From Exiguobacterium sp. Helios (GTDB lineage Bacteria; Bacillota; Bacilli; Exiguobacteriales; Exiguobacteriaceae), in the NCBI RefSeq assembly GCF_014524545.1, contig NZ_CP053557.1:831501-895500 (forward strand): a DNA stretch of 64,000 nucleotides. Reading direction: 5' to 3'. Below are positions 17,312 through 25,762 of the stretch, in pieces. Below the pieces are notes generated by a model. The model was not told where the DNA came from, ran no database searches, and saw only the letters and a list, made by a program, of their open reading frames with translations. Each line of letters opens with the position of its first letter. The stretch's first letter is position 1. A program made the translations under genes and the position numbers.

Positions 17312-17344
17312 AACAAAAAGACGGCTTGCAAATTGCAAGCCGTC
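17312..17344 (-). terminator. Terminator downstream of tRNA-Gly
   Basis: GACGGCTTGCAA (17320-17331) and TTGCAAGCCGTC (17333-17344) are perfectly complementary. Read on the minus strand, the stem is followed by TTTTTG. A GCCCTCGAGGGC palindrome sits just upstream at 17346-17357. Confidence 0.88.
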
Positions 17345-17363
17345 CGCCCTCGAGGGCATAAAA

Positions 17364-17393
17364 GTCGTTGACCTATGTGTCGTTGACCTATGT
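17364..17393. repeat. Perfect tandem duplication of a 15-bp unit
   Basis: GTCGTTGACCTATGT occurs twice head to tail (17364-17378 and 17379-17393), between the tRNA-Gly 3' end and its terminator. It probably reflects a recent slippage duplication in the tRNA trailer. Confidence 0.85.
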
Positions 17394-17405
17394 TATGTCA
17401 TAAAT

Positions 17406-17479
17406 TGGAGCGGGTGAAGAGAATCGAACTCTCATCATCAGCTTGGAAGGCTGAGGTTTTACCACTAAACTACACCCGC
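17406..17479 (-). tRNA. tRNA-Gly, anticodon TCC
   Basis: Read on the minus strand, a complete cloverleaf is present: acceptor stem GCGGGTG with CACCCGC, D-arm GTTT-AGTGGTA-AAAC, anticodon arm TCAGC-CTTCCAA-GCTGA giving anticodon TCC, and T-arm GAGAG-TTCGATT-CTCTT with one G-T wobble. The 3' CCA is encoded. It reads GGA and, by wobble, GGG codons. It is a single tRNA gene with its own terminator. Confidence 0.96.
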
Positions 17480-17651
17480 AAAAGTTACTACATGAAATAT
17501 AGTAGCATAGCAAAGCGTTTATTTCCATAACTTTTATGAAAAAAGGTAATTCTTTCGATTTTATGTGTACAATAATAAGAGCTAAATCGTTTACATGAGC
17601 TTCCTGTAACGAGAGTGAGTGGCTGAGGATGGAAAGAGGAGCGAATGACTG

Positions 17652-18197
17652 GTGAACAAAGTTCGAGTTTGGAGCGAACAGCTGATGGGAAAAGGATGGA
17701 TGGCGACATGTCACCATCAAATCGATCGTTATCGCTTCACGACAGGAGAGTGGTTTCTTAACGCAAGCTTACTTGCCTTTTCAATCGAACAGGATGCAGA
17801 TATGCTACCGGACGTGCTTCCGAACGAATTGAGGATCCCCTTAGTATCTGAACGGATGAAACAGATATTGGAGCGGCTGACACCGTTTTCCGTCCAATGT
17901 CTTCGTGTCCAGCTGAAGACACGAACGGGACTCATCAATTACTATCTCATCAATATTCTAGCGGTAAGACGGGTGGAACATCTACATAAGACGGAAATTT
18001 TCCGCACTCTTCGGAAAAAACAAGTCTACTTCATGACGGAGCGAATCATCAGTACATCGCTTGGTCCCCACCACATCTTGCGGGATGAACGTACGGAACG
18101 TATTTTCCTCTCGGATACGCTAGCACGGTGTTTCCAGCAACTAGCCGTGACAGGCATACATTTTGACGAGATAAATCGAATGGAGGAAATTATATGA
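17652..18197 (+). CDS. Imm11/DUF1629-like orphan immunity protein
   Basis: This 181-residue soluble protein has the pattern of the Imm11 (DUF1629) family: an early loosely conserved region, then IPLVSERMKQILERL, INYYLINILAVRRVEHL and a final HHILRDERTERIFLSDTLARCF with LAVTGIHFDEI. Imm11 proteins are immunity proteins of polymorphic toxin systems, in which they neutralise a secreted toxin. No toxin, WXG/LXG gene or HNH nuclease is nearby. The start is GTG at 17652; GAGGAGC about 15 bases before it is a weak site. The stop overlaps the next gene (ATGA). The family call rests on remembered pattern and needs a profile search. Confidence 0.6.
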   Translation: MNKVRVWSEQLMGKGWMATCHHQIDRYRFTTGEWFLNASLLAFSIEQDADMLPDVLPNELRIPLVSERMKQILERLTPFSVQCLRVQLKTRTGLINYYLINILAVRRVEHLHKTEIFRTLRKKQVYFMTERIISTSLGPHHILRDERTERIFLSDTLARCFQQLAVTGIHFDEINRMEEII

Positions 18198-18613
18198 AAC
18201 AGTACACGGTCGATAATTGGATTACACTGCAATATCCAAAAACGTTTGAATACCAAGAAGAGGAAACATTCGTTAGTTTTTATTCGACGGAAGAAAATGC
18301 GATGGGGACGTTACAGTTATCCATCTACGAGTCGGATGCAGAAGAACTGACACCTTTTGAAGCGGCAGAACAGGAAATCAACTTATTGGTGGAAGAGTTT
18401 GGTATTGAACTGACTGGACCACTTGAAGCACGTCGGAATTCTTCCAAAGAAGCACTTCTTGCTGTAGACGGGAAAGAAGAGGAGGTCTTCATCCGGATTT
18501 ATGCATATTCAGACGGAGAACGACTTGTTCTATTAACGTATTCTGCAGATCGTGAGTCACTGGAATTGGAAGAAATTGAAGCGATGATCTTATCATTGAA
18601 CTGGATTCACTAA
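18194..18613 (+). CDS. DcrB/DUF3805-like protein coupled to the Imm11-like gene
   Basis: The 139-residue acidic protein starts MKQYTVDNWITLQYPKTFEY and contains FYSTEENAMGTLQLSIY and ends MILSLNWIH. This arrangement (a beta-rich fold opening with a W-x-x-x-YP step and closing with a helix plus W) resembles DcrB/DUF3805-type small domains, often seen beside immunity genes. No membrane segment or signal peptide is seen. Its ATG overlaps the upstream stop and GGAGG lies before it, so the two proteins are made together. Function is unproven. Confidence 0.6.
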   Translation: MKQYTVDNWITLQYPKTFEYQEEETFVSFYSTEENAMGTLQLSIYESDAEELTPFEAAEQEINLLVEEFGIELTGPLEARRNSSKEALLAVDGKEEEVFIRIYAYSDGERLVLLTYSADRESLELEEIEAMILSLNWIH

Positions 18614-18615
18614 TA

Positions 18616-18655
18616 CAAAAGCGAAGTGCCCTCAATTGAGGGCACCTCGCTTTTG
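18616..18655. terminator. Bidirectional terminator
   Basis: AAAAGCGA-a-GTGCCCTC pairs with GAGGGCAC-c-TCGCTTTT around an AATT loop. It serves the immunity-like pair on the plus strand and the alpha/beta hydrolase on the minus strand. Confidence 0.9.
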
Positions 18656-18659
18656 TTCA

Positions 18660-19631
18660 TTATGGATGTCCTTGTTTCCGCAGTGAAGAAAGCGGATGTG
18701 AGCCGATCTGCTTGTTCAGCCAACCTGCGATATCCGCAAAAACACGGATCCGCTCAAACTCGTGGAATAACTCATGCCGCAATCCACGGTAGACCGTGAG
18801 TTGCACCCCTTCGACACGAACCCGGTTGTAGGCATCAAACAGGGCATGAATTCCTTTGCCGTCGAATGCGACCGGGTCATCTTCCCCGGCTATCAGCAGC
18901 AACGGTAAATGACGCGGATGTTGATACAGATAAGCCAGTGAGTTGACGGATTTGGTCGCCGACAGTAATTCGTTAAAAAAGCCGAGTGTGACGGTTTGCC
19001 CCGATAGAGGATCTTCATCGTAACGTACGACGGATTGAGGATCGGAGGATAACCAGGCATTCGAAGAGAGTGCCGGGAAGAAACGTAAGTTATACCGACC
19101 GAAAATTAGCTTACTGAGTCCTTCTGCCGGATGTTGAGAAGAAGTTTGTTCGATCAGTCGTCCGACAATTTTTTGACTGACGGTGCCGAGTAAACCATTG
19201 TCTGTCGGAGGACCACTTGCGATGACCCCTGCCAACTCGTGTCCGAGTGTTTGGCCAAGGCGTCTTGAAATGAGTGAACCAAAACTGTGGCCAAACACGA
19301 AAATCGGTAAATCCGGATAACGATCTTTGATATCGTAAACCAGTTCTTCAGCATCCTGCATCAATTGCGCAAAACCATGATTTGGCTCCAAATGCCCAAG
19401 GGAGTCCAGCTGTTGTGCGCGTGTGCCAAAACAACGCACATCCGGAATGATCGTATGGTAGTGGTGGGCATAGAGGAACTCTGCAAACTCTTGGTAGCGC
19501 GCACCGTGCTCCATCATTCCGTGAAAAACAATGACGACCCCTTTCGGAGCGGTAGCTTCTAACAGATGCATCGTCGTCGTGTAGCCGTCTGATGCAATCC
19601 AGTGTGTATGGTCGATTGTCACATCTATCAT
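18660..19631 (-). CDS. Alpha/beta hydrolase, monoacylglycerol lipase/S33 type
   Basis: The 323-residue protein carries the serine nucleophile S116 in FVFGHSFGS, a probable acid in LLIAGEDDPV and the histidine in YRGLRHELFHE. The oxyanion-hole motif is VFHGMMEHGARY. This matches the serine aminopeptidase S33/lysophospholipase group, which hydrolyses lysophospholipids, monoacylglycerols or esters. No signal peptide is present. It starts 10 bases after fhs stops, so it is probably transcribed with fhs. The metabolic relation between the two is not evident. Confidence 0.87.
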   Translation of the reverse strand: MIDVTIDHTHWIASDGYTTTMHLLEATAPKGVVIVFHGMMEHGARYQEFAEFLYAHHYHTIIPDVRCFGTRAQQLDSLGHLEPNHGFAQLMQDAEELVYDIKDRYPDLPIFVFGHSFGSLISRRLGQTLGHELAGVIASGPPTDNGLLGTVSQKIVGRLIEQTSSQHPAEGLSKLIFGRYNLRFFPALSSNAWLSSDPQSVVRYDEDPLSGQTVTLGFFNELLSATKSVNSLAYLYQHPRHLPLLLIAGEDDPVAFDGKGIHALFDAYNRVRVEGVQLTVYRGLRHELFHEFERIRVFADIAGWLNKQIGSHPLSSLRKQGHP

Positions 19632-19641
19632 CCTTCCCTGA

Positions 19642-21321
19642 TTAAGAAAGTCCGTATATTGTTCCGTCTTCAGAAATTCCCATCTTATTGGCAGCTGGTG
19701 TTTTCGGTAAACCCGGCATGGTTAATACATTCCCGGTCAAGGCGACGATGAACCCCGCACCGATGGATGGTTTGATTTCGCGGACAGTAATCGTAAATCC
19801 TTCGACACGTCCGTACTTGCTTGGATCATCCGTCAATGAGAAAGGTGTTTTTGCCATACAGATCGGCAGATGTCCCAGTCCCTGCTCGGTGCAACGCTCA
19901 AGCTCACGTAATGCCTTTTCTTCGAAATGCACATCTGCTGCACCATATACTCGTTTAGCAATCCGTTCGATTTTTTGTGTCAGCGGCAGTTCGGCCGGAT
20001 AAAGCGGAGTAAACTGACTCTCTTCCTCCAAAGCCTCAAAGACCTGCTCCGCCAGTGCTTCTCCACCGGCTCCCCCTTGGCTGAAGACTTCGCTTTCAGC
20101 GACGCGGATCTTGCGTTCACGGCACCATTCGAGCACCGTCTCGCGCTCCGTATCGGTATCGCTTGCGAAACGATTCAAGGCGACAACGGCCGGCACGCCG
20201 AACAAATCCATTGTTTCAACGTGCTTCTCGAGTAAAGCCAGTCCTTCGACTAAAGCGGATAAATTTTCTTCCGCCAATTGATCCTTTGCAACCCCGCCAT
20301 GCATTTTCAACGCACGGACAGTCGCAACGACGACAACCGCATCCGGATGCAGATTGCCAATTCTGGATTTAATGTTAAAGAATTTTTCTGCTCCGAGATC
20401 TGCTCCGAATCCGGCTTCCGTGACGACATAATCACTCAGCTTCAAGGCAGTACGTGTCGCAATCAGCGAGTTACAACCGTGGGCAATATTTGCGAACGGA
20501 CCGCCATGGATTAAAGCCGGTGTGCCTTCGACCGTCTGGACAAGATTTGGGCGGAAGGCTTCTTTTAAAAGTAACGTCGCAGCACCGGCAGCTTCGATAT
20601 CCTGAACTGTAACCGGTTGTTGATCATACGAATAGGCGACGACAATCCGGCTGATCCGTTCTTCTAAATCCGTGATGGAATCGGCGAGGCAGAGAACGGC
20701 CATGATTTCCGAAGCGACCGTGATATCAAACCCATCTTGACGCGGAACGCCATGAGCCGGTCCACCCAGTCCGATCGTGATTTGTCGCAAGGCCCGGTCA
20801 TTGAGATCGAGGACACGTTTCCAAGTGACCCGACGAGGATCAATTCCTAAGTCATTCCCTTGATGAAGATGATTATCGAGCAGGGCACTGATTGTATTGT
20901 GGGCTGACGTGATGGCATGCATATCGCCTGTAAAATGAAGGTTAATTTCTTCCATCGGCAAGACTTGGCTGTAACCGCCACCGCACGCTCCGCCTTTCAA
21001 CCCCATCGTTGGTCCAAGTGATGGTTCGCGTAAACAGATCATCGTCTTATGATTGAGGCGATGCAATGCTTGACCAAGTCCGACCGTCACTGTCGATTTT
21101 CCTTCGCCGGCAGCCGTCGGATTGATCGCCGTGACAAGAATCAGTTTTCCATCCGTCTTCGTCGCCAATCGTTTAACTAATCCGTCCGTCAACTTCGCTT
21201 TGTATTTTCCGTACGTATCATAATCCGCATCGGTTAATCCAATGTGTTTAGCAATTTCGGAGATGGGGCGCAGAATGGTTTGTTGGGCAATTTCTAGATC
21301 AGAACGAATCGTTTTTTCCAT
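19642..21321 (-). CDS. fhs: Formate-tetrahydrofolate ligase
   Basis: Fhs joins formate to tetrahydrofolate with ATP to give 10-formyl-THF. The 559-residue protein has the normal family length, the P-loop GEGKST at residues 72-77 in [18 protein letters not shown], and [21 protein letters not shown]. The [11 protein letters not shown] and [14 protein letters not shown] segments are also characteristic. The GAGAGGAAG site precedes the ATG. Formate made by the pyruvate formate-lyase at 48.9-51.1 kb is a natural substrate source, which is an inference from metabolism. Confidence 0.96.
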   Translation of the reverse strand: MEKTIRSDLEIAQQTILRPISEIAKHIGLTDADYDTYGKYKAKLTDGLVKRLATKTDGKLILVTAINPTAAGEGKSTVTVGLGQALHRLNHKTMICLREPSLGPTMGLKGGACGGGYSQVLPMEEINLHFTGDMHAITSAHNTISALLDNHLHQGNDLGIDPRRVTWKRVLDLNDRALRQITIGLGGPAHGVPRQDGFDITVASEIMAVLCLADSITDLEERISRIVVAYSYDQQPVTVQDIEAAGAATLLLKEAFRPNLVQTVEGTPALIHGGPFANIAHGCNSLIATRTALKLSDYVVTEAGFGADLGAEKFFNIKSRIGNLHPDAVVVVATVRALKMHGGVAKDQLAEENLSALVEGLALLEKHVETMDLFGVPAVVALNRFASDTDTERETVLEWCRERKIRVAESEVFSQGGAGGEALAEQVFEALEEESQFTPLYPAELPLTQKIERIAKRVYGAADVHFEEKALRELERCTEQGLGHLPICMAKTPFSLTDDPSKYGRVEGFTITVREIKPSIGAGFIVALTGNVLTMPGLPKTPAANKMGISEDGTIYGLS

Positions 21322-21400
21322 GGCGTAATCTTCCTCTCAAGATGAATTTCTCTATATTTCCTTAATAGTAGCGTATCTGAAACTGACACGCCAAATAATC

Positions 21401-21417
21401 GTTCAATATATTCCACC
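21401..21417 (+). promoter_or_regulatory. Candidate activator site shared by both sugar-ABC promoters
   Basis: GTTCAATATATTCCACC lies 88 bases before the permease start. The same 17 bases with one change (T for A at position 11) occur at 27302-27318 before the binding-protein gene. No third copy was noticed. A binding site for the YesN-like regulator is a reasonable guess. Confidence 0.5.
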
Positions 21418-21429
21418 CAACTTGTCAAA

Positions 21430-21443
21430 TGGTTGCGTTTTCA
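21430..21443 (-). promoter_or_regulatory. cre-like site (CcpA) before the permease operon
   Basis: On the minus strand TGAAAACGCAACCA matches the cre consensus TGNAANCGNWNNCW at every fixed position. It lies in the promoter region; TTTTCA at 21438-21443 with TAGTCT at 21461-21466 (17-base spacer) is one possible promoter overlapping it. CcpA repression by glucose is expected. Confidence 0.6.
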
Positions 21444-21488
21444 TTTTATGGAAAGTTGCGTAGTCTAGGGATAGAGGAGGGATGAGCA

Positions 21489-22379
21489 ATGGCAGTAAGC
21501 AATAAGAAAAAAGTAAAGCGCGGACTTGAATTTTGGATGTTTGTCGGACCCGTCTTTTTAGTGTTCGCAGTGATTGTTCTCGTACCTTTTTTTAATGGTG
21601 TCATGTATTCATTCACGGATTGGAACGGAATTACGGGTGAATTAAATTGGATTGGATTTGATAACTATGTCCGCCTCTTTACAGTGGACGAACAGTTTCA
21701 GCAGTCCTTTTGGCTGACGACAAAATATACCGTCGTTGCCGTAATTTTAACAAACCTGGTCGGATTCATTTTAGCGTTTTTACTCACGCAAAATATTCGG
21801 ACACGAAACTTCTTACGGACGATTTTCTTCATGCCAAACTTAATTGGTGGATTGATTCTTGGGTTCGTCTGGCAGTTTATTTATGTTAAAGGATTTGCGT
21901 CGATTGGAGAATTGACAGGTTGGAGTTTATTCGAACTTCCATGGCTCGGTGACGCCCGAACTGGTTTCTGGGGCATTGTCATCGTCTCGATTTGGCAAGG
22001 TGGGGGATATATCATGGTCATCTATATCGCTGCCCTGCAAAATGTACCGCAGGAACTGATTGAAGCAGCCAAAATCGATGGAGCCAACCGATTATCCACG
22101 TTGCGGAATATTACGATTCCACTGATCATGCCGTCTGTTACGATTTGTCTGTTCTTGACGATTTCTTGGTCCTTTAAATTATTTGATACGAACTTATCGC
22201 TGACAAATGGTGGTCCGTTCAAATCGACAGAAATGCTTGCGCTGAACATCTATAAAGAATCGTTTACAAACAATAACCTGGGTCTTGGTTCTGCCAAAGC
22301 GATCATCTTCTTTGTTGTCGTTGCCGCGATTACCGTTACTCAAGTCTACTTGACGAAAAAACGGGAGGTGGAAGCATGA
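21489..22379 (+). CDS. Sugar ABC transporter permease, MalF type
   Basis: This 296-residue membrane protein has six predicted helices and the binding-protein-dependent permease signature VPQELIEAAKIDGANRLSTLRNITIPLI, the cytosolic loop that contacts the ATPase. It belongs to the carbohydrate uptake type 1 family. GAGGAGGG precedes the ATG. The next gene overlaps by four bases and encodes the partner permease. No ATPase gene is nearby, so a shared multi-sugar ATPase (MsmX-like) probably powers it. The sugar is not identifiable. Confidence 0.92.
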   Translation: MAVSNKKKVKRGLEFWMFVGPVFLVFAVIVLVPFFNGVMYSFTDWNGITGELNWIGFDNYVRLFTVDEQFQQSFWLTTKYTVVAVILTNLVGFILAFLLTQNIRTRNFLRTIFFMPNLIGGLILGFVWQFIYVKGFASIGELTGWSLFELPWLGDARTGFWGIVIVSIWQGGGYIMVIYIAALQNVPQELIEAAKIDGANRLSTLRNITIPLIMPSVTICLFLTISWSFKLFDTNLSLTNGGPFKSTEMLALNIYKESFTNNNLGLGSAKAIIFFVVVAAITVTQVYLTKKREVEA

Positions 22380-23263
22380 GTACTGCACAACCTTTGCCGA
22401 AACCGGAACTGACGCCGGAGAAACCGGCACCGAAAAAGCGTGGTCGTTATTCCGTGCGTCTCGGTACCGTTGAGATTGCCGCACTGTTGATGGGCTTACT
22501 GTATATGATTCCGTTTTATTATGTCATTTCGAACTCGTTTAAAACGCAAGGAGATATCTTTACAAATACATCGGGGCTTCCGAAAGAATGGATCACCTCA
22601 AACTATACAGATGCCTGGGCAGCGATGAATTTTGGAAAAGTGTTTCTGAATTCTGTCATCATTACAGTTGGTGCAAATGCAGTTATTGTTATTTTTTGTT
22701 CGATGGCCGCCTGGAAACTTGTTCGGACGAAAACCCGCTTGTCGACCATCATCTTTTTCCTGTTTGTCGCCGCGATGATCATTCCGTTTCAGTCGATCAT
22801 GATTCCGTTATCGAAGCTGTCGGGTGATCTCGGTCTGCAAAACAGTTATTGGGGTCTGATTTTGATGTATCTCGGCTTTGGTTCCGGCTTGTCGATTTTC
22901 TTGTATCATGGATTCATGAAATCGATTCCGGAAGAGATTGAAGAAGCAGCCATCATTGACGGTTGCTCGCAGTGGGGCGTCTTTTGGCGGATTGTGTTCC
23001 CGTTGCTTAAACCGATCACGGTAACGATTGTCATTTTGAACACACTTTGGATTTGGAATGATTTCTTGTTGCCGTCCCTGATGTTGCGTGATGTCGAACT
23101 GCGGACGATTCCGCTCGCAACGTTCTATTTCTTCGGTCAGTACACGAAGCAGTGGGACTTGGCGCTAGCCGGATTAATTCTCGGGATTATTCCGTTGTTA
23201 CTCTTCTTCTTTGCGATGCAAAAACAAATTATTCAAGGGATTACGAGTGGTTCAATCAAATAA
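22376..23263 (+). CDS. Sugar ABC transporter permease, MalG type
   Basis: The 295-residue protein has a charged proline-rich N-terminus (residues 1-24) followed by six hydrophobic helices. The EEA loop is present as IPEEIEEAAIIDGCSQWGVFWRIVFPLL, and the protein ends in IIQGITSGSIK, typical of MalG-like subunits. It overlaps the MalF-type gene (ATGA) and should form a heterodimer with it. A terminator follows directly, so the operon contains only the two permeases. The substrate-binding lipoprotein is 4.1 kb away at 27414. Confidence 0.92.
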   Translation: MSTAQPLPKPELTPEKPAPKKRGRYSVRLGTVEIAALLMGLLYMIPFYYVISNSFKTQGDIFTNTSGLPKEWITSNYTDAWAAMNFGKVFLNSVIITVGANAVIVIFCSMAAWKLVRTKTRLSTIIFFLFVAAMIIPFQSIMIPLSKLSGDLGLQNSYWGLILMYLGFGSGLSIFLYHGFMKSIPEEIEEAAIIDGCSQWGVFWRIVFPLLKPITVTIVILNTLWIWNDFLLPSLMLRDVELRTIPLATFYFFGQYTKQWDLALAGLILGIIPLLLFFFAMQKQIIQGITSGSIK

Positions 23264-23274
23264 AGATGTAAGCG

Positions 23275-23301
23275 CGTTCTCGCTTCTGCGGGAACGTTTT
23301 T
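23275..23301 (+). terminator. Terminator of the permease operon
   Basis: CGTTCTCGC pairs with GCGGGAACG (one T-G wobble) around TTCT and is followed by a T run. Confidence 0.85.
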
Positions 23302-23359
23302 ATATGACATATCTAGTCTGATTAGTCAGATTATTTTATTTTTTTTTTGAAAAAAGGGC

Positions 23360-23389
23360 TTTTCAAATGCTTGCCGGATGGTGTACGAT
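23360..23389 (+). promoter_or_regulatory. Putative promoter of the asnA T-box leader
   Basis: TTTTCA at 23360-23365 and TACGAT at 23384-23389 with an 18-base spacer lie just before the structured leader. The match to consensus is moderate. Confidence 0.45.
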
Positions 23390-23395
23390 GTTCTC

Positions 23396-23692
23396 AATTC
23401 AATTGTAACAACGACGTTGAAGGGAAGAGTAACATCTTGTAAAACCGGATTAGCGAGCTGGGGGCGGTGAGAGCCCAGTCGGAAACAAGTTGCGAAGAAC
23501 ATCCCGGAGTCGCTACCCGAACACTGAAGTCAGTAGGCGTAGCCGGAGTTGCCTGTCCGTTATCATATGGCCGAAGATTGAGATGATAATTGATCATCAG
23601 TCTTTTGAGTGAGCAGCTGAGCTGTTAACATGGGTGGTACCGCGGAACCGAGTCTTTCGTCCCATATTCTTGGGAGAGAAGGGCTCTTTTTT
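23396..23692 (+). ncRNA. T-box leader, asparagine specifier, controlling asnA
   Basis: The leader has the features of a T-box riboswitch. The stem I apical GGGGGCGGTGAGAGCCC is followed by GCGAAG-AAC-ATCCC, giving the specifier AAC (Asn) at 23498-23500. The antiterminator holds the T-box GGGTGGTACCGCGG (about 23633-23646). The terminator is GAGTCTTTCGTCCC paired with GGGAGAGAAGGGCTC (23650-23685) plus a T run. Uncharged tRNA-Asn should stabilise the antiterminator and allow asnA transcription. The specifier agrees with the gene. The UGGU bulge would pair best with a tRNA ending in ACCA, a point noted separately. Confidence 0.93.
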
Positions 23693-23734
23693 ATGGCTTC
23701 TTTTTCAAACACACAATTGAGGAGGAAGAATACC

Positions 23735-24709
23735 ATGACAACACTCGTATCTATGAAACAGACACAGGAAGCCATCACACTTGTAAAAAAACGCTTTGAG
23801 GAGCAGTTCTCGGCACAACTCGGATTAACACGCGTCGAAGCGCCGTTATTCGTCGAAAGCACACTTGGAGTCAACGATCATCTGAACGGAATCGAACGTG
23901 TCATCCGCTTTGATGCAATTGACCATCAGGCAGAACTCGAGATCGTTCAATCTCTTGCGAAGTGGAAACGCCAGGCACTCCACACATACGGATTCTCAAA
24001 AGGGGAAGGCTTGTACACATTGATGCATGCCATCCGTCGTGATGAAGTACTGGACGAAACTCATTCGATTCACGTCGACCAGTGGGACTGGGAACGTGTC
24101 ATTACAAAAGAAGAGCGGACGATTGACTACTTGCAAACGACGGTTCGTGCGATTTACGAGTCGATTCGCCAAGTGGAACGTGAAGTCGAAGAGAAACTTG
24201 CGATTGAAGCGATTTTACCGGAGACGATTCATTTCATGACGACACAAGAACTTGAAGATGCATACCCGACACTTTCGACAAAAGAGCGCGAGACCGAAGT
24301 GACGAAAGAGTATGGTGCTGTCTTTTTGATGCAGATTGGTGGTGCATTGGCATCCGGAGAAAAACATGACGGTCGAGCAGCAGACTACGATGACTGGACG
24401 CTCAACGGTGATATTTTAGTTCACCATCCGGAAATCGGAGCATTTGAACTGTCGTCGATGGGTATCCGGGTCGACCGCGAAACATTGCTGGCGCAGATCG
24501 AAACGACGGGCGAACACACGAAACTTGATTTCCCGTTCCACCAAGGTGTATTGGCAGAGAAACTGCCGCTGACAATCGGTGGAGGAATCGGACAATCCCG
24601 GATGGCGATGTTCCTCTTGAAGAAACGTCATATCGGTGAAGTTCAAGCATCGGTCTGGTCGGAAGAAACACGCGCGTCGTACCGTGAACAAGGTGTGCAC
24701 CTGCTGTAA
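23735..24709 (+). CDS. asnA: Aspartate-ammonia ligase (asparagine synthetase A)
   Basis: AsnA makes asparagine from aspartate and ammonia with ATP to AMP. Its fold is that of a class-II aminoacyl-tRNA synthetase core. The 324-residue protein shows VEAPLFVESTLGVNDHLNGIERVIRFD, SIHVDQWDWE and the C-terminal TIGGGIGQSRMAMFLL (class-II motif 3 arginine). The ATG at 23735 follows GAGGAGGAAG; the open frame extends upstream into the T-box but that part is leader. It is monocistronic with a terminator at 24740. Confidence 0.96.
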   Translation: MTTLVSMKQTQEAITLVKKRFEEQFSAQLGLTRVEAPLFVESTLGVNDHLNGIERVIRFDAIDHQAELEIVQSLAKWKRQALHTYGFSKGEGLYTLMHAIRRDEVLDETHSIHVDQWDWERVITKEERTIDYLQTTVRAIYESIRQVEREVEEKLAIEAILPETIHFMTTQELEDAYPTLSTKERETEVTKEYGAVFLMQIGGALASGEKHDGRAADYDDWTLNGDILVHHPEIGAFELSSMGIRVDRETLLAQIETTGEHTKLDFPFHQGVLAEKLPLTIGGGIGQSRMAMFLLKKRHIGEVQASVWSEETRASYREQGVHLL

Positions 24710-24739
24710 GAACGAGTGATGTACTGATAAATCTGATTC

Positions 24740-24787
24740 AAAATGTCCTACTGGCCATGATTTCATGTCCAGAAGGACATTTTTTTA
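24740..24787 (+). terminator. Terminator of asnA
   Basis: AAAATGTCCT-a-CTGG pairs with CCAG-a-AGGACATTTT, with an inner CATG pair, followed by a T run. Confidence 0.88.
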
Positions 24788-24843
24788 TAGGGTAAAATAA
24801 GTTCATCCGACCTCAGACGGAGGAAAGACGTGTGAAAACACGT

Positions 24844-24849
24844 TATAAT
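24844..24849 (+). promoter_or_regulatory. Perfect -10 hexamer next to a GAAA-loop hairpin
   Basis: TATAAT at 24844-24849 lies 33 bases before the small membrane gene. ACGTGT-GAAA-ACACGT (24828-24843) directly abuts it. No good -35 is seen at the normal distance, so activation by a regulator bound to this palindrome is possible. Confidence 0.4.
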
Positions 24850-24882
24850 GGGCATATGAACTAATAAGAGAGAGGTGAAGAC

Positions 24883-25104
24883 ATGTCAGCGATACTCATT
24901 ACAGGATTAGTGTTTGCCCTACTTTTCGTCGTGTTTCTTTGGTTTAACATCAAAGGATTACGGACGATGTGGCGTGATTACAAACGCACAGGATCAATGA
25001 TGGCACTTGGCTTCTTTATCGTCGGAATCATCGGGATCTTTACAGGAGTCTGGACGACGCTCGTCGTCATCATTTATTATCTTCTTCGTCCTGCACGAGG
25101 CTGA
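24883..25104 (+). CDS. Small two-helix membrane protein
   Basis: This 73-residue protein has two hydrophobic helices (about residues 3-22 and 41-66) joined by a basic cytosolic loop, IKGLRTMWRDYKRTGS. GAGAGAGGTG precedes the ATG. It is followed after 17 bases by a DedA-family gene, so both probably form an operon. No family was recognised. A helper role for the DedA protein is only suggested by position. Confidence 0.75.
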   Translation: MSAILITGLVFALLFVVFLWFNIKGLRTMWRDYKRTGSMMALGFFIVGIIGIFTGVWTTLVVIIYYLLRPARG

Positions 25105-25121
25105 TTTAGAGGAGTGGTTGG

Positions 25122-25715
25122 ATGTTAGAATGGTTGTTCTCAGCCGGAGAGTCGAATCTCTGGCTGTTTTTAGGAATTATGATTCTTGGACTCGGGACGG
25201 AATTAATCCCGGCTGAAGTCGGGTTGCCGGTACTCGGTCTTTATGTATCAAACGGGACAATTAGTTGGACCGCAGCCGTCTTGATCGGTTTTCTCGGCAG
25301 TCTGATGGGGGCGACATTATTTTATTTTCTCGGTCGTTACGCCGGACGTCCAATTTTGGTTCGTTACGGAAAATGGCTAATGATTAAGGAACGGGAAATC
25401 GTTCAAGGGGAACGAATCGTATCGAAATACGGTTCCTGGTCAGCATTGTTTGGCCGCTTCTTCCCGGTCGTTCGTTCTGTTGTTTCCATTCCGTGTGGTT
25501 TGTTCAATTTGTCTTTCAAACGATATGTATTGGCCTCAAGCATTGGCTTGTTCCCGGTATCGTTCTTCTATGTGTGGTTAGGAGAAAGGTTTGGGGTGGA
25601 ACGGGCAGAGTCGATGTTGAAAGGACTCGAACAGGAGTTATGGTGGATTCTTGGTATTATCGTCGTCGGAATCATCGGATACATTGTGTATCGCCGCGTT
25701 AAATCAAAGCGTTAA
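25122..25715 (+). CDS. DedA family membrane protein
   Basis: The 197-residue protein has four to five hydrophobic segments and the DedA/VTT signatures: LGTELIPAEVGLPVLGLYV with an acidic residue in the first re-entrant loop, GATLFYFLGRYAGR, and FGRFFPVVRSVVSIPCG with conserved arginines. DedA proteins move undecaprenyl phosphate or phosphatidylethanolamine across the membrane and support proton-motive-force homeostasis. GAGGAG precedes the ATG. Which lipid it handles is not determined by sequence. Confidence 0.88.
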   Translation: MLEWLFSAGESNLWLFLGIMILGLGTELIPAEVGLPVLGLYVSNGTISWTAAVLIGFLGSLMGATLFYFLGRYAGRPILVRYGKWLMIKEREIVQGERIVSKYGSWSALFGRFFPVVRSVVSIPCGLFNLSFKRYVLASSIGLFPVSFFYVWLGERFGVERAESMLKGLEQELWWILGIIVVGIIGYIVYRRVKSKR

Positions 25716-25720
25716 GAGAA

Positions 25721-25762
25721 ATGACAAAAAAGAGCTGACAGCGACGTCAGCTCTTTTTTGTC
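25721..25762. terminator. Bidirectional terminator overlapping the antiporter gene end
   Basis: GACAAAAAAGAGCTGAC pairs perfectly with GTCAGCTCTTTTTTGTC around AGCGAC. The last codons of the minus-strand antiporter lie inside its right arm. Confidence 0.9.

Noticed and set aside
17406-18613. Genomic island inserted at tRNA-Gly carrying the immunity-like genes
   Set aside because: The genes lie on the 5' side of the tRNA, no integrase or direct repeat of the tRNA 3' end was seen, and base composition looks like the neighbours.
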